Source: Candidatus Sungbacteria bacterium RIFCSPHIGHO2_02_FULL_52_23 (GTDB lineage: Bacteria; Patescibacteriota; Minisyncoccia; Sungbacterales; HO2-52-23). From it: a DNA stretch of 20,741 nt. This document shows, piece by piece, positions 7,238 to 13,745 of this stretch. Where the stretch lies: the NCBI GenBank assembly GCA_001820655.1, contig MHQM01000010.1, forward strand, positions 1-20,741, given 5' to 3'. The notes beneath the pieces were generated by a model. That model was not told the origin of the DNA. It saw nothing but the letters and a program-made list of their open reading frames with translations, and did not search any database. The translations under genes and the position numbers were made by a program. Within the stretch, counting starts at the first letter, position 1. Each line of letters opens with the position of its first letter.

Positions 7238-7286
7238 CTCCTCATCTCCTTACAAAAAATTGTTATGGCGTTCAGGTCGTCGTGCA

Positions 7287-7315
7287 ACTATACCACCTTA
7301 TAGAAATACTGTCAA
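7287..7315 (-). promoter_or_regulatory. Strong promoter of the pilin gene
   Basis: On the minus strand, consensus TTGACA (7315-7310), an exact 17-bp spacer ending in TGG (extended -10), and TATAGT (7292-7287). It is the best promoter match in the window. Initiation near 7280 gives a leader of about 43 bases with a good ribosome binding site. It lies in the gap after the ftsI stop. Confidence 0.8.
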
Positions 7316-7331
7316 GACTTGCAACAAATTC

Positions 7332-9065
7332 TCATTTCTCATCGGGCGGCACTTCATAGTAGTGCAAGATAAACTCCGCCAAGTCATGAAATACCGGCGT
7401 GAGAGTATTGGCCGCAAACCGGTTGCCTTTTGGCTCATTCAGCTGTATCAAAATCAGAAATTTCGGATCAAACGCGGGCGCGTAGCCCACAAACGTATGG
7501 ATAGCACCATCCTCCATATATCCCTTGCCGTCGCGGCGCGGTATCTGGGCTGTACCTGTTTTGCCGGCAATCAGATACCCTTTGACGCCCGCGCGATCCT
7601 CGTAGCCATTTTTTACGACCGATACCAGCATCTTGGTTAGCGTCTCTGCAGTTTCTGGTGAAATGACGGACCGTACCGTCTCGGGACTTCGCATCGTTTC
7701 GTTACCCGAATCATCCCTGATTTTTTCTACTACATACGGCTTCATCAGAACACCTTTGTTGGCGATTGCGGCCGTTGCCGCGGCAAGCTGGATCGGAGTC
7801 ACCGCAATCCCCTGCCCGAATGACGCGGTCGCAAAGTCGCTGTCGCGTCCGTGCTCAAGATTGGACAGATCTCCCGCTACCTCGCCCGGCAGATCAATCC
7901 CTGTTTTGTCGCCAAATCCGAAACGCCCGAAATATTCTTCTTGCTTTGCCTTACCAAGGAGACGCGCCACATGCACCAGGCCCGTATTTAAAGACTTCTC
8001 AAGCACCTGCGTCATGGTCTGCGTATGATACGCATTGCCGTCAAAATTGCGTATCGTAAAAGATCCGATGCGTACCTCGCCGGTATCGTTGTATGTAGAA
8101 TCGGGCGTAACTTTTTTCTCTTCCAGAGCCGCGGCCATGGTGATCGGCTTCATCACCGAGCCAAGCTCGTAGGAGGCTTCCACTGCGGGATTCAAGAAGA
8201 TACTGAAATCTTTCTCTCCCGAAAAAGCATTCGGGTCAAACGCAGGACGTGACGCCTCGGCGAGGATCCGTCCTGTCTTGGGATCAAGTACGATGACAAG
8301 CCCCGAAGACGCTCCCCATTTGCTTACTGCGGCCGCAAGCACGTCTTCTGCCTTGCGCTGTACGGAGTAATCAATCGTGAGTGTCACCGACGATCCGTTT
8401 TCGGGAGGATGGATCACCCGCCTGCCGAGCGCCAGGAGAAATCCCGATGCATCTTTCATGCCGCTCAAGAGGCCCACAGCACCGGACAATTCATTTTCAA
8501 AGAAACGCTCAATGCCATATTGCCCGGATTCCCCTCCCGTGGCACCCGACACAAAGCCGAGCAGATGTGATGCCATCGTGCCATTGGGGTACACGCGCCG
8601 CATCTCGTCTTCAAACGAAATCCCCTCAATCCCGCGCTGTAAAAACTCTTCGGCGGCTTGAGACTCAATCCTGCGCGCGATGATTTCATACGGATCGCCC
8701 GCCTTGGAGAGCCGAGCAAGCACGTCCGCTTGATTCAAGGAGAATACAGAGGCAAGGAGAGAGGCCGTCTCTTCCGGATGCTTAATAGTCTTAGGAGACG
8801 CGACCAAGACTTTGTATGTCTTGTTGAGCGCCAGCGGCACTTCAGCGCCGTCTTTATCTACGGCAAGGATCATACCCCGCTCGGAAGACAGTTCTTCGGT
8901 CAGGCCGTGCTGTTTGATGGCAAGATTTGTGTATTGGCTGTGGCGCACCACCTGCATGATAAAAAGCCTTCCGACGAGCACCGCGCACGCCACAAGAAAA
9001 AAGAGGAGGACTGCGCGTATCCGCCTCTCAAAAACCTTATCAAACGATTTTTTTACTTCCTTCAT
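7332..9065 (-). CDS. ftsI: Peptidoglycan D,D-transpeptidase FtsI (class B penicillin-binding protein)
   Basis: A 577-aa class B PBP that cross-links septal peptidoglycan. One membrane helix (about residues 17-38) follows a short basic tail, then the dimerisation/pedestal domain (about 50-210) and the transpeptidase domain. Catalytic motifs are intact: SVMK with Ser303 and Lys306, SLN at 358-360, and KTG at 502-504 (IAGKTGTAQIP). Length is normal. It is the last gene of mraZ-rsmH-ftsL-ftsI; the order supports FtsI over a PBP2-type paralogue. A stem-loop occupies the 45-base gap after the ftsL-like gene. Confidence 0.93.
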   Translation of the reverse strand: MKEVKKSFDKVFERRIRAVLLFFLVACAVLVGRLFIMQVVRHSQYTNLAIKQHGLTEELSSERGMILAVDKDGAEVPLALNKTYKVLVASPKTIKHPEETASLLASVFSLNQADVLARLSKAGDPYEIIARRIESQAAEEFLQRGIEGISFEDEMRRVYPNGTMASHLLGFVSGATGGESGQYGIERFFENELSGAVGLLSGMKDASGFLLALGRRVIHPPENGSSVTLTIDYSVQRKAEDVLAAAVSKWGASSGLVIVLDPKTGRILAEASRPAFDPNAFSGEKDFSIFLNPAVEASYELGSVMKPITMAAALEEKKVTPDSTYNDTGEVRIGSFTIRNFDGNAYHTQTMTQVLEKSLNTGLVHVARLLGKAKQEEYFGRFGFGDKTGIDLPGEVAGDLSNLEHGRDSDFATASFGQGIAVTPIQLAAATAAIANKGVLMKPYVVEKIRDDSGNETMRSPETVRSVISPETAETLTKMLVSVVKNGYEDRAGVKGYLIAGKTGTAQIPRRDGKGYMEDGAIHTFVGYAPAFDPKFLILIQLNEPKGNRFAANTLTPVFHDLAEFILHYYEVPPDEK

Positions 9066-9085
9066 CTCAAAATGAAAGCATGTCT

Positions 9086-9108
9086 ATATTGAGGCTTAGC
9101 CTCAATAT
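9086..9108. other. Intercistronic stem-loop between ftsL-like and ftsI
   Basis: ATATTGAGGC (9086-9095) and GCCTCAATAT (9099-9108) form a perfect 10-bp stem with a TTA loop, two bases after the stop of the upstream gene on the minus strand. There is no T-tract, so it is more likely an mRNA stability or processing element than a terminator. Confidence 0.6.
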
Positions 9109-9110
9109 TT

Positions 9111-9488
9111 CTAGCGTCTCGTATTCATGGCAACGCCGTCAGAATCAAGATAAATGATTGCAGAAACTTCGTCCATACCTTCAAGGATCGGCGCGTATCG
9201 CGCGGCAAAGTTCGCTTCGCGCGCGCGCAGGGACATCTCCAGATCGCGCGCTTCGCGGCGCGCGTCCGCTTCTGCGGCGGCGATTTGGCGAAGCTGGATG
9301 CCGATACTGAATGTGGAAACAAGCATGGATACATAAAGCCCGATTCCAAGAGCGACCAGTACCAAACTCGCGGCCGTCGCGATGCCGCGGCGATTGAGAG
9401 CCGCAAAAGACTCGCCCAAGGAAGTCATACGGCTACGGGGCGATGCTTGAAAAAAGATTTTTTGGGATGCGAGCAATAACGTCGTCAT
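9111..9488 (-). CDS. ftsL: FtsL-like septum protein
   Basis: A 125-aa bitopic protein: a cytoplasmic N terminus of about 35 residues, one membrane helix (about 36-60, TAASLVLVALGIGLYVSMLV), then an Ala/Arg/Glu-rich coiled-coil stretch (about 65-100). This topology, the small size and the position between rsmH and ftsI are those of FtsL, which links FtsB/FtsQ to FtsW/FtsI at the division site. FtsL sequences are poorly conserved, so the name rests on topology and context. It starts 30 bases after the rsmH stop. Confidence 0.65.
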   Translation of the reverse strand: MTTLLLASQKIFFQASPRSRMTSLGESFAALNRRGIATAASLVLVALGIGLYVSMLVSTFSIGIQLRQIAAAEADARREARDLEMSLRAREANFAARYAPILEGMDEVSAIIYLDSDGVAMNTRR

Positions 9489-9518
9489 ACTTTTTAGTCT
9501 ATTGTCTTAAAGTAAGTT

Positions 9519-10436
9519 TTAGTTTTTAGTGGCTACCCGCAGAAGTGCCGAGCGCGCGCGGGGATTTGTCCGTATCTCCCCGCCCGATGCGCGGACGGGC
9601 TTTGCGGTCGCAATGCGCACAGCATCTTTCTTTTCCTGTTCCTTCAAAAATGTCTTCACGATCCTATCCTCAAGTGAATGAAAGGAGATCACAGCAATCC
9701 TTCCTCCGGATGCAAGAAGCAGGAGAGCTTCTGGAAGGACTTTCTCAAGCGACTCAAGCTCGCCGTTTACCGCGATCCGAAGCGCCTGAAAAGTACGCGT
9801 CGCAGGATGGATGCGTCCGATTGCGCGCCTCGGGATACTGCGCATGATCACCGAAGCAAGCTCCCGGGTGGATGTGATCTTCTTCAGTTTCCGCATCCGC
9901 GCGATCCCCGATGCAATTCGCCTGCTAAACCTCTCCTCGCCATACCGCCACAGCATGTCCGCGATCTGCTTTTCGGGCCATTCATTGACGATCACAGCCG
10001 CGGTGAGACGATTTTCGGAAGTGTTGTAGCGCATATCAAGCGGCTCGTCGCGCATAAAAGAAAATCCCCTGCCAGACCGATCAACGTGATGCGAACTGAA
10101 TCCGAGATCCAGCAGGATGCCGTCTGCATGACTGATACCGTGCTTGGAGGCGATATTTCGCATTTCCGTATAGCTTGCGCACTCAAAGATCATCCGTACA
10201 TCCGCGACTTCGTCCGCAAGCGCCTGCTCGGTGCCGGCTACCAGATCGCAGTCCCAATCAATGCCGATCAGCGTCCCTCCGGGTGTCACGCGCGGCAGGA
10301 TCGCACGCGCGTGCCCTCCGCCGTTTATCGTCCCGTCCACAAACACTTCTCCGGGTTTGGGATCAAGAAATAAAAGAACTTCCTCGCGCAAAACAGGAAT
10401 ATGCGCCTCCATTTTGGACATGTTGCCGAATACCAT
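9519..10436 (-). CDS. rsmH: 16S rRNA (cytosine(1402)-N(4))-methyltransferase RsmH
   Basis: A 305-aa SAM-dependent methyltransferase that modifies C1402 of 16S rRNA. The N terminus HIPVLREEVL, the SAM-binding VDGTINGGGHA (33-43), the acidic ID at 59-60, LDLGFSSHHVD, RGFSFMRDEPLDMRYN and the C-terminal AVISFHSLEDRIVK are all family patterns. Three in-frame ATGs lie within nine codons. The first follows AGGTGA almost directly; MEAHIPVL (third ATG, 10412) is closest to typical starts. The extra leading residues VFGNMS are encoded by the terminal repeat of the hairpin element at 10415-10578, so they may be an acquired extension or not translated. Confidence 0.95.
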   Translation of the reverse strand: MVFGNMSKMEAHIPVLREEVLLFLDPKPGEVFVDGTINGGGHARAILPRVTPGGTLIGIDWDCDLVAGTEQALADEVADVRMIFECASYTEMRNIASKHGISHADGILLDLGFSSHHVDRSGRGFSFMRDEPLDMRYNTSENRLTAAVIVNEWPEKQIADMLWRYGEERFSRRIASGIARMRKLKKITSTRELASVIMRSIPRRAIGRIHPATRTFQALRIAVNGELESLEKVLPEALLLLASGGRIAVISFHSLEDRIVKTFLKEQEKKDAVRIATAKPVRASGGEIRTNPRARSALLRVATKN

Positions 10437-10578
10437 TTCACCTGCAATTTCAGAATTTCGGCCAAAATCGTCTCAAAATCTCTTGGCTTATCTTCCAGAT
10501 AGGCCGCAAGATTTGTTCAACGATTTTGTCTCTAAATTCTGTCATTTCGTTACGAAAGCGTATTCGGCAACATGTCCA
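10415..10578. mobile_element. MITE-like hairpin element B between mraZ and rsmH
   Basis: Perfect 19-bp terminal inverted repeats: TGGACATGTTGCCGAATAC (10415-10433) and its complement at 10560-10578. The inside is also an imperfect palindrome: CAGAATTT pairs with AAATTCTG, CAAAATCG with CGATTTTG, AAATCT with AGATTT, and GCTTATCT with AGATAGGC around a TCC loop near 10495. Nearly the whole 164 bases can fold into one rod. It holds copy B of the 32-bp box (10437-10468, minus) and shares TACGAAAG and CTGCAAT..CA.AATTTCGGC with the element at 16455-16662. A minus-strand frame (10545-10450) could encode 31 aa but is probably fortuitous. It begins two bases after the mraZ stop. Confidence 0.7.
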
Positions 10579-10580
10579 TA

Positions 10581-11015
10581 TCAATACAAACCTAATTCTC
10601 CCAGTTTTTCTGCAATCATATCCGTATTCTTTTCCACATTTTCCTTATATGCGGCCCACCGCTCGTCGTCCCAAATCTCAAGCCGGTTATATACGCCCGC
10701 AACCACTACCCTCTGTTTCAAACCTGCATATGTTTTCAAATAATCGGGGATCAAAATGCGTCCCAGCTGATCAAGCTCCACTTCTGATGCCCCCGCAAGC
10801 ATGAGGCGCAAAAAACTTCTGGTATCTCCCTGCCCCATCGGAAGCTGGGAAAGCTTTTCCGTAAGCTTTTGCCATTCGGCCATCGGGTACAGAAAAAGAC
10901 AGTTATCAAGACCGCGCGTTACCACTGCTCTCTCCCCTATCTCCTTGCGGAGTTTGGCGGGTACGGCGAGGCGTTTTTTGCTGTCTATCGTATGCTGGTG
11001 CTCGCCAATCAACAT
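10581..11015 (-). CDS. mraZ: Transcriptional regulator MraZ
   Basis: A 144-aa protein with the two SpoVT/AbrB-type DNA-binding repeats of MraZ: DSKKRLAVPAKLR (about 11-23) and DQLGRILIPDYLK (about 82-94). MraZ forms a ring-shaped oligomer and regulates the division and cell-wall cluster that it heads, as here with rsmH, ftsL-like and ftsI downstream. Length is normal. The start MLIGEHQHTIDSKKRL fits relatives. The promoter predicted at 11169-11197 gives a leader of about 147 bases containing a DnaA-box cluster and a heptamer stem-loop. Confidence 0.95.
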   Translation of the reverse strand: MLIGEHQHTIDSKKRLAVPAKLRKEIGERAVVTRGLDNCLFLYPMAEWQKLTEKLSQLPMGQGDTRSFLRLMLAGASEVELDQLGRILIPDYLKTYAGLKQRVVVAGVYNRLEIWDDERWAAYKENVEKNTDMIAEKLGELGLY

Positions 11016-11031
11016 GTTAAAAGGGAATAAG

Positions 11032-11099
11032 GAATTATGAAGTAGGAATCAAGATAAAAGAATCCCTTTCCCTCATTCATAACTCCTGCTTCCTGATTC
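11032..11099. repeat. Heptamer-armed stem-loop B (mraZ leader)
   Basis: Left arm: GAATTAT, GAAGTAG, GAATCAA (11032-11052), then looser units GATAAAA and GAATCCC. Right arm, read as complement: GAATCAG, GAAGCAG, GAGTTAT, GAATGAG (11099-11072). Units are exactly 7 bp and degenerate. The arms can pair. The element ends 17 bases upstream of the mraZ ATG and would lie in its 5' untranslated RNA. Confidence 0.65.
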
Positions 11100-11109
11100 T
11101 TTTTATAAG

Positions 11110-11150
11110 TTATCCCCAAAATTTCTTACTTATCCACAGAATTATCCACT
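11110..11150. promoter_or_regulatory. Cluster of three DnaA-box-like sites
   Basis: TTATCCCCA (11110-11118), TTATCCACA (11130-11138, a perfect consensus box) and TTATCCACT (11142-11150) lie in the same orientation within 41 bases. A looser TTAATCCACA lies near 11270. They are downstream of the predicted mraZ start point, so DnaA could repress or tune the division cluster. An origin is less likely because genes on both sides read in the same direction and dnaA is not here. Confidence 0.5.
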
Positions 11151-11168
11151 TCTCTCCACTACCACCCA

Positions 11169-11197
11169 ATTTTATACTACTCACCCCCATCATGCAA
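11169..11197 (-). promoter_or_regulatory. Predicted promoter of the mraZ-dcw operon
   Basis: On the minus strand, TTGCAT (11197-11192), an exact 17-bp spacer, and TAAAAT (11174-11169). An overlapping TATAAA gives a poorer 15-bp spacing. Initiation near 11162 leads into the DnaA-box cluster. Confidence 0.5.
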
Positions 11198-11228
11198 CAT
11201 TTTATATGCATTTCGTAATATATGATAA

Positions 11229-11250
11229 AAGCGGCGTATATACGCCGCTT
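11229..11250 (-). terminator. Terminator of the PRTase-like gene
   Basis: A perfect 22-bp palindrome, AAGCGGCGTAT and its complement, 50 bases after the upstream minus-strand stop. On the minus strand it is followed by TTATC, giving a GC-rich hairpin and short T-tract. Confidence 0.65.
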
Positions 11251-11300
11251 ACATTATAATTTTCCCCATTTAATCCACAGAAGACCCTTATGGGGTACTC

Positions 11301-11969
11301 CTATGTGGCTCCACGGAGATCCACGAGAGGGATTCCCATCTTACAAAGCGGGCATCTCCTCTTATCAGCCGGATAGACATTGAGAGGCTCCCGGAACATA
11401 CAGACTTTTCTGAATGTACCCAGACCCTTTTCCCATTGTGAATTTTCTGGACTCCGATCAAAGATAACTGCAAATCCGATCACGCACGGCTGAAAACCGG
11501 TTTCGTCCGCATATCTGTGGATCGCCTTGATGGTCTCGCGAATGGTGTTGAATCGTACCGCCGCAAAATGCACCAGTAAAATTCTCTCATCCTGCCGGAA
11601 TGAAAATCCATGTCCCACCGAGATGCCGTTTCTCTCCCTTTCTATAAAGATCAGTCGTTTCTCCTGCAACCCTATAAAATGCTGAAGCGTACAGCATATT
11701 TGCATTGCGGCGATACCCGTTGCGACCAATACGTCTACATCGCGCTGTAGATCAATACCGCCTATCAAAAGATCCTCTATTAACTTGTGGGCAAGCAACT
11801 CGCGATGGGATCCCCATTGCAGAACAGGATGTAGCAAATAAACCCTGTCCGTATGGATTCTGCTTGATATTTGATAGTGCTCTTTTGTTACCGCGCTATC
11901 CAAAAGAACACTCTCGGCTTGTATGATCCGTCGACATTCTTCAGTCCCCCCTATCAGTGGACCATTCAT
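11301..11969 (-). CDS. Orotate phosphoribosyltransferase-like protein with degenerate PRPP motif
   Basis: A 222-aa protein that aligns in layout with type I phosphoribosyltransferases of the orotate branch: IDLQRDVDVLVATGIAAM (72-89), FIERERNG...HGF (108-122), the PRPP loop region RILLVHFAAVRFNTIRETI (129-147), GFAVIFDRSPE (165-175), and a C-terminal CPLCKMGIPLV (206-216). Enzymes of this group have E/D-D-V-x-T-T-G-G at the loop; here the acidic pair is His134-Phe135 and the TTGG is replaced by RFNT. The flanks stay in frame, so this is substitution rather than frameshift. PRPP binding is probably lost, suggesting a pseudoenzyme or regulator. It has its own promoter, a good Shine-Dalgarno (AAGGAG, 7 bases before ATG) and a terminator, so it appears expressed. 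Confidence 0.65.
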   Translation of the reverse strand: MNGPLIGGTEECRRIIQAESVLLDSAVTKEHYQISSRIHTDRVYLLHPVLQWGSHRELLAHKLIEDLLIGGIDLQRDVDVLVATGIAAMQICCTLQHFIGLQEKRLIFIERERNGISVGHGFSFRQDERILLVHFAAVRFNTIRETIKAIHRYADETGFQPCVIGFAVIFDRSPENSQWEKGLGTFRKVCMFREPLNVYPADKRRCPLCKMGIPLVDLRGAT

Positions 11970-12036
11970 CCCCGAACTCCTTCTTCAAAAGGTCTTGTGT
12001 GTACGGAGAGATTCCGTATGCATCAGAACTATCCGC

Positions 12037-12065
12037 AACATAGCAAAGACTGAAACCAATATCAA
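12037..12065 (-). promoter_or_regulatory. Promoter of the PRTase-like gene
   Basis: On the minus strand, TTGATA (12065-12060), an exact 17-bp spacer ending in TGC (extended -10), and TATGTT (12042-12037). The -35 lies inside the distal arm of the tRNA-Tyr terminator palindrome. The leader of about 60 bases holds a small hairpin (TACGGA/TCCGTA, 12002-12018) and the Shine-Dalgarno. Confidence 0.6.
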
Positions 12066-12106
12066 TAAAGCACCCCGATATATCGGGATGCTTTATTGAT
12101 ATTGGT
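12055..12106. terminator. 52-bp near-perfect palindrome at the tRNA-Tyr 3' end
   Basis: The arms ACCAATATCAATAAAGCA and its complement flank CCCGATATATCGGG; only one base pair in 52 bases is mismatched (positions 12073 and 12088). On the minus strand it begins with the ACCA end of tRNA-Tyr, so the terminator stem includes the tRNA's CCA. It probably ends the rpsB-to-tRNA-Tyr transcription unit. Confidence 0.75.
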
Positions 12107-12190
12107 GGGTAGGGCAGGATTCGAACCTGCGTAGCCTGTTAAGGCGCTTGGTTTACAGCCAAGTGCGATTGACCACTCCGCCACCTACCC
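12103..12190 (-). tRNA. tRNA-Tyr (anticodon GTA)
   Basis: A class II tRNA on the minus strand: acceptor GGGTAGG/CCTACCC with discriminator A (12106), anticodon stem CTTGG/CCAAG enclosing CTGTAAA (anticodon GTA), a long variable arm CGCCTTAACAGGCTAC, and T arm GCAGG TTCGAAT CCTGC. CCA is encoded (12105-12103). It lies 32 bases after the folP stop and is probably cut from the same transcript. Confidence 0.95.
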
Positions 12191-12222
12191 AAATATATGG
12201 TCTTGCGATATCCTTATATTCA

Positions 12223-13047
12223 TCATGCGTTCCGTATTGCATTCGCAACCGCAAGCGCGCGGCGGACAGGAGCGATGTCATGCACACGGATGAGATCTGC
12301 GCCATTATATGCCGCAATCACGGATGCCGCAAGCGTCCCTTCAAGCACATCGTCCGAACCCGCGCCCAATATCTTCTGCAAAAAACTCTTTCGAGACACG
12401 CCGACCATAAGAGGGTATCCGAGACGTTTGAATCTATCCAGATGCTTGAGTAGCAGAAGGTTATGCGTGATCGTCTTCCCGAATCCGATGCCCGGGTCAA
12501 TGATAATCTGCTCAATCCCCGCCGCACGCGCGAGTTGCGCCTGCATACCAAGATAGCCGATCACCTCCTCTACGACGTCGCCATATGAGGGATTTTTCTG
12601 CATGGTATCCGGCGTCCCCTGCATATGCATAATAATCACCGGTGCCTGATGACGCGCAATGACTTCCCGCATGGCCGGATCCCGAAGCCCGTATACGTCA
12701 TTGATGATCGCAGGCATGCGCGCAAGACATGCGTCAGCGACTTCGGGCTTGGACGTATCTAGGGAAATCGGTATCGCAAGCTCGTCCGCAAGCGCATCAA
12801 GCACGGGCAGTATCCGTCGCAATTCCTCATCCGCCGACACGCGTATGGATCCCGGACGCGTGGACTCCCCGCCGATATCAATGATATCTGCGCCCTCGCG
12901 AGCCATGGAGAGGGCGTGAGCGACAGCGCGCGCCGGATCAAAAAATCTTCCGCCGTCGCTGAAACTGTCGGGCGTCACATTCAAAATCCCGACGATGCGT
13001 GGGTGGTCAAGCGAGATCGTATATGCTCCGCACCGTATTGCACTCAT
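12223..13047 (-). CDS. folP: Dihydropteroate synthase
   Basis: A 274-aa TIM-barrel enzyme that joins 6-hydroxymethyl-dihydropterin pyrophosphate to p-aminobenzoate in folate synthesis. Hallmarks are complete: LNVTPDSFSDGG (22-33), DIGGESTRPGS (57-67), ISLDTSKPEVA, INDVYGL, MHMQGTPDTM, DPGIGFGKT and VGVSRKSF, ending in RVHD. Length is normal. Many Patescibacteria lack folate synthesis, so it is notable; no other fol gene is in view. The ATG lies one base after the encoded CCA of tRNA-Thr, so tRNA 3' processing would leave an essentially leaderless mRNA. No ribosome binding site could fit outside the tRNA. Confidence 0.96.
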   Translation of the reverse strand: MSAIRCGAYTISLDHPRIVGILNVTPDSFSDGGRFFDPARAVAHALSMAREGADIIDIGGESTRPGSIRVSADEELRRILPVLDALADELAIPISLDTSKPEVADACLARMPAIINDVYGLRDPAMREVIARHQAPVIIMHMQGTPDTMQKNPSYGDVVEEVIGYLGMQAQLARAAGIEQIIIDPGIGFGKTITHNLLLLKHLDRFKRLGYPLMVGVSRKSFLQKILGAGSDDVLEGTLAASVIAAYNGADLIRVHDIAPVRRALAVANAIRNA

Positions 13048-13048
13048 C

Positions 13049-13123
13049 TGGAGCCACCTCTCGGATTCGAACCGAGGACCTACTGTTTACAAAACAGTTG
13101 CTCTGCCGCTGAGCTAAGGTGGC
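13049..13123 (-). tRNA. tRNA-Thr (anticodon TGT)
   Basis: Minus-strand tRNA: acceptor GCCACCT/AGGTGGC, discriminator T (13052), D arm GCTCAGCGGCAGAGC, anticodon stem ACTGT/ACAGT enclosing TTTGTAA (anticodon TGT), T arm CTCGG TTCGAAT CCGAG. CCA is encoded (13051-13049). It sits between a small membrane-protein gene (16-base gap) and folP (1-base gap), as an insert in an mRNA-coding unit. Confidence 0.95.
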
Positions 13124-13139
13124 GAAAAAGAACAGCACA

Positions 13140-13724
13140 CTATCCCTGAAGTCCGGCGGTACGGGAAGTCGTTTTTCTCCTCGGACGCACTTCGCGGATA
13201 CGGACATTGCTTTTGCGCGGCAACTGCGCGATCTTGGATTCTACCGTATGCTCTCGCCTGCCAGCCGCCTGCCTGACAGCAGGCAGTGTAGCAGGCGCAA
13301 AATCTTCCGGTCTGCGTGGCATAGGGGCCTTTGGCGCAAGGTTGATAACTGATATCTCCTCGCGTATCACTACAGCCGAAGTAGCCTCCTCTTGGGCCTC
13401 TTGAATGGCCGCCGCGACACCCGCATGGCTTCGTACCGTACGCAGGAGTACGGCAAGACCGTTATCCGCACGCATCAGCACGATATGTGCCCGATACAGG
13501 GATTTTTCACAGAAGCGCCAAAAGGCTTCCTGATAGCGCGGCTCCCGCCAAAACGTACGGAGGTGCAAAAGAAATATCCTCACGCGCGCCGAATCCTCAT
13601 TCAGACGCATGACGATCACCTCATCGGGGATCGCCACAAGCTCGGGAATCTTATGCGATATGCGATACCACAAAATACCGATACCGGCGATAGCAAAAAT
13701 CGCAAGAGAGATATTCAGTATCAT
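13140..13724 (-). CDS. Hypothetical single-pass membrane protein
   Basis: A 194-aa protein I do not recognise. Residues 2-20 form a hydrophobic helix (ILNISLAIFAIAGIGILWY), residues about 25-110 look like a globular or helical domain (REPRYQEAFWRFCEKSLYRAHIVLMRADN), and the last 80 residues are Pro/Ala/Arg-rich and probably disordered and basic. The codons near 13269-13286 contain a small palindrome CTGCCTG ACAG CAGGCAG, a short repeat entering coding sequence. The gene lies 21 bases after tsf and 16 before tRNA-Thr in a translation-related unit, so a link to ribosomes or the membrane is possible but unproven. Confidence 0.7.
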   Translation of the reverse strand: MILNISLAIFAIAGIGILWYRISHKIPELVAIPDEVIVMRLNEDSARVRIFLLHLRTFWREPRYQEAFWRFCEKSLYRAHIVLMRADNGLAVLLRTVRSHAGVAAAIQEAQEEATSAVVIREEISVINLAPKAPMPRRPEDFAPATLPAVRQAAGRREHTVESKIAQLPRKSNVRIREVRPRRKTTSRTAGLQG

Positions 13725-13745
13725 GACGGCACGCTTTAAAAGGAA

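Noticed and set aside
10450..10545. A 31-aa ORF between mraZ and rsmH
   Set aside because: It lies wholly within the palindromic element, has no ribosome binding site and no family resemblance.
11030..11300. Replication origin
   Set aside because: The DnaA-like sites and AT-rich stretch are suggestive, but genes on both sides read in the same direction, dnaA and dnaN are not nearby, and only three sites cluster. Kept as a regulatory candidate.
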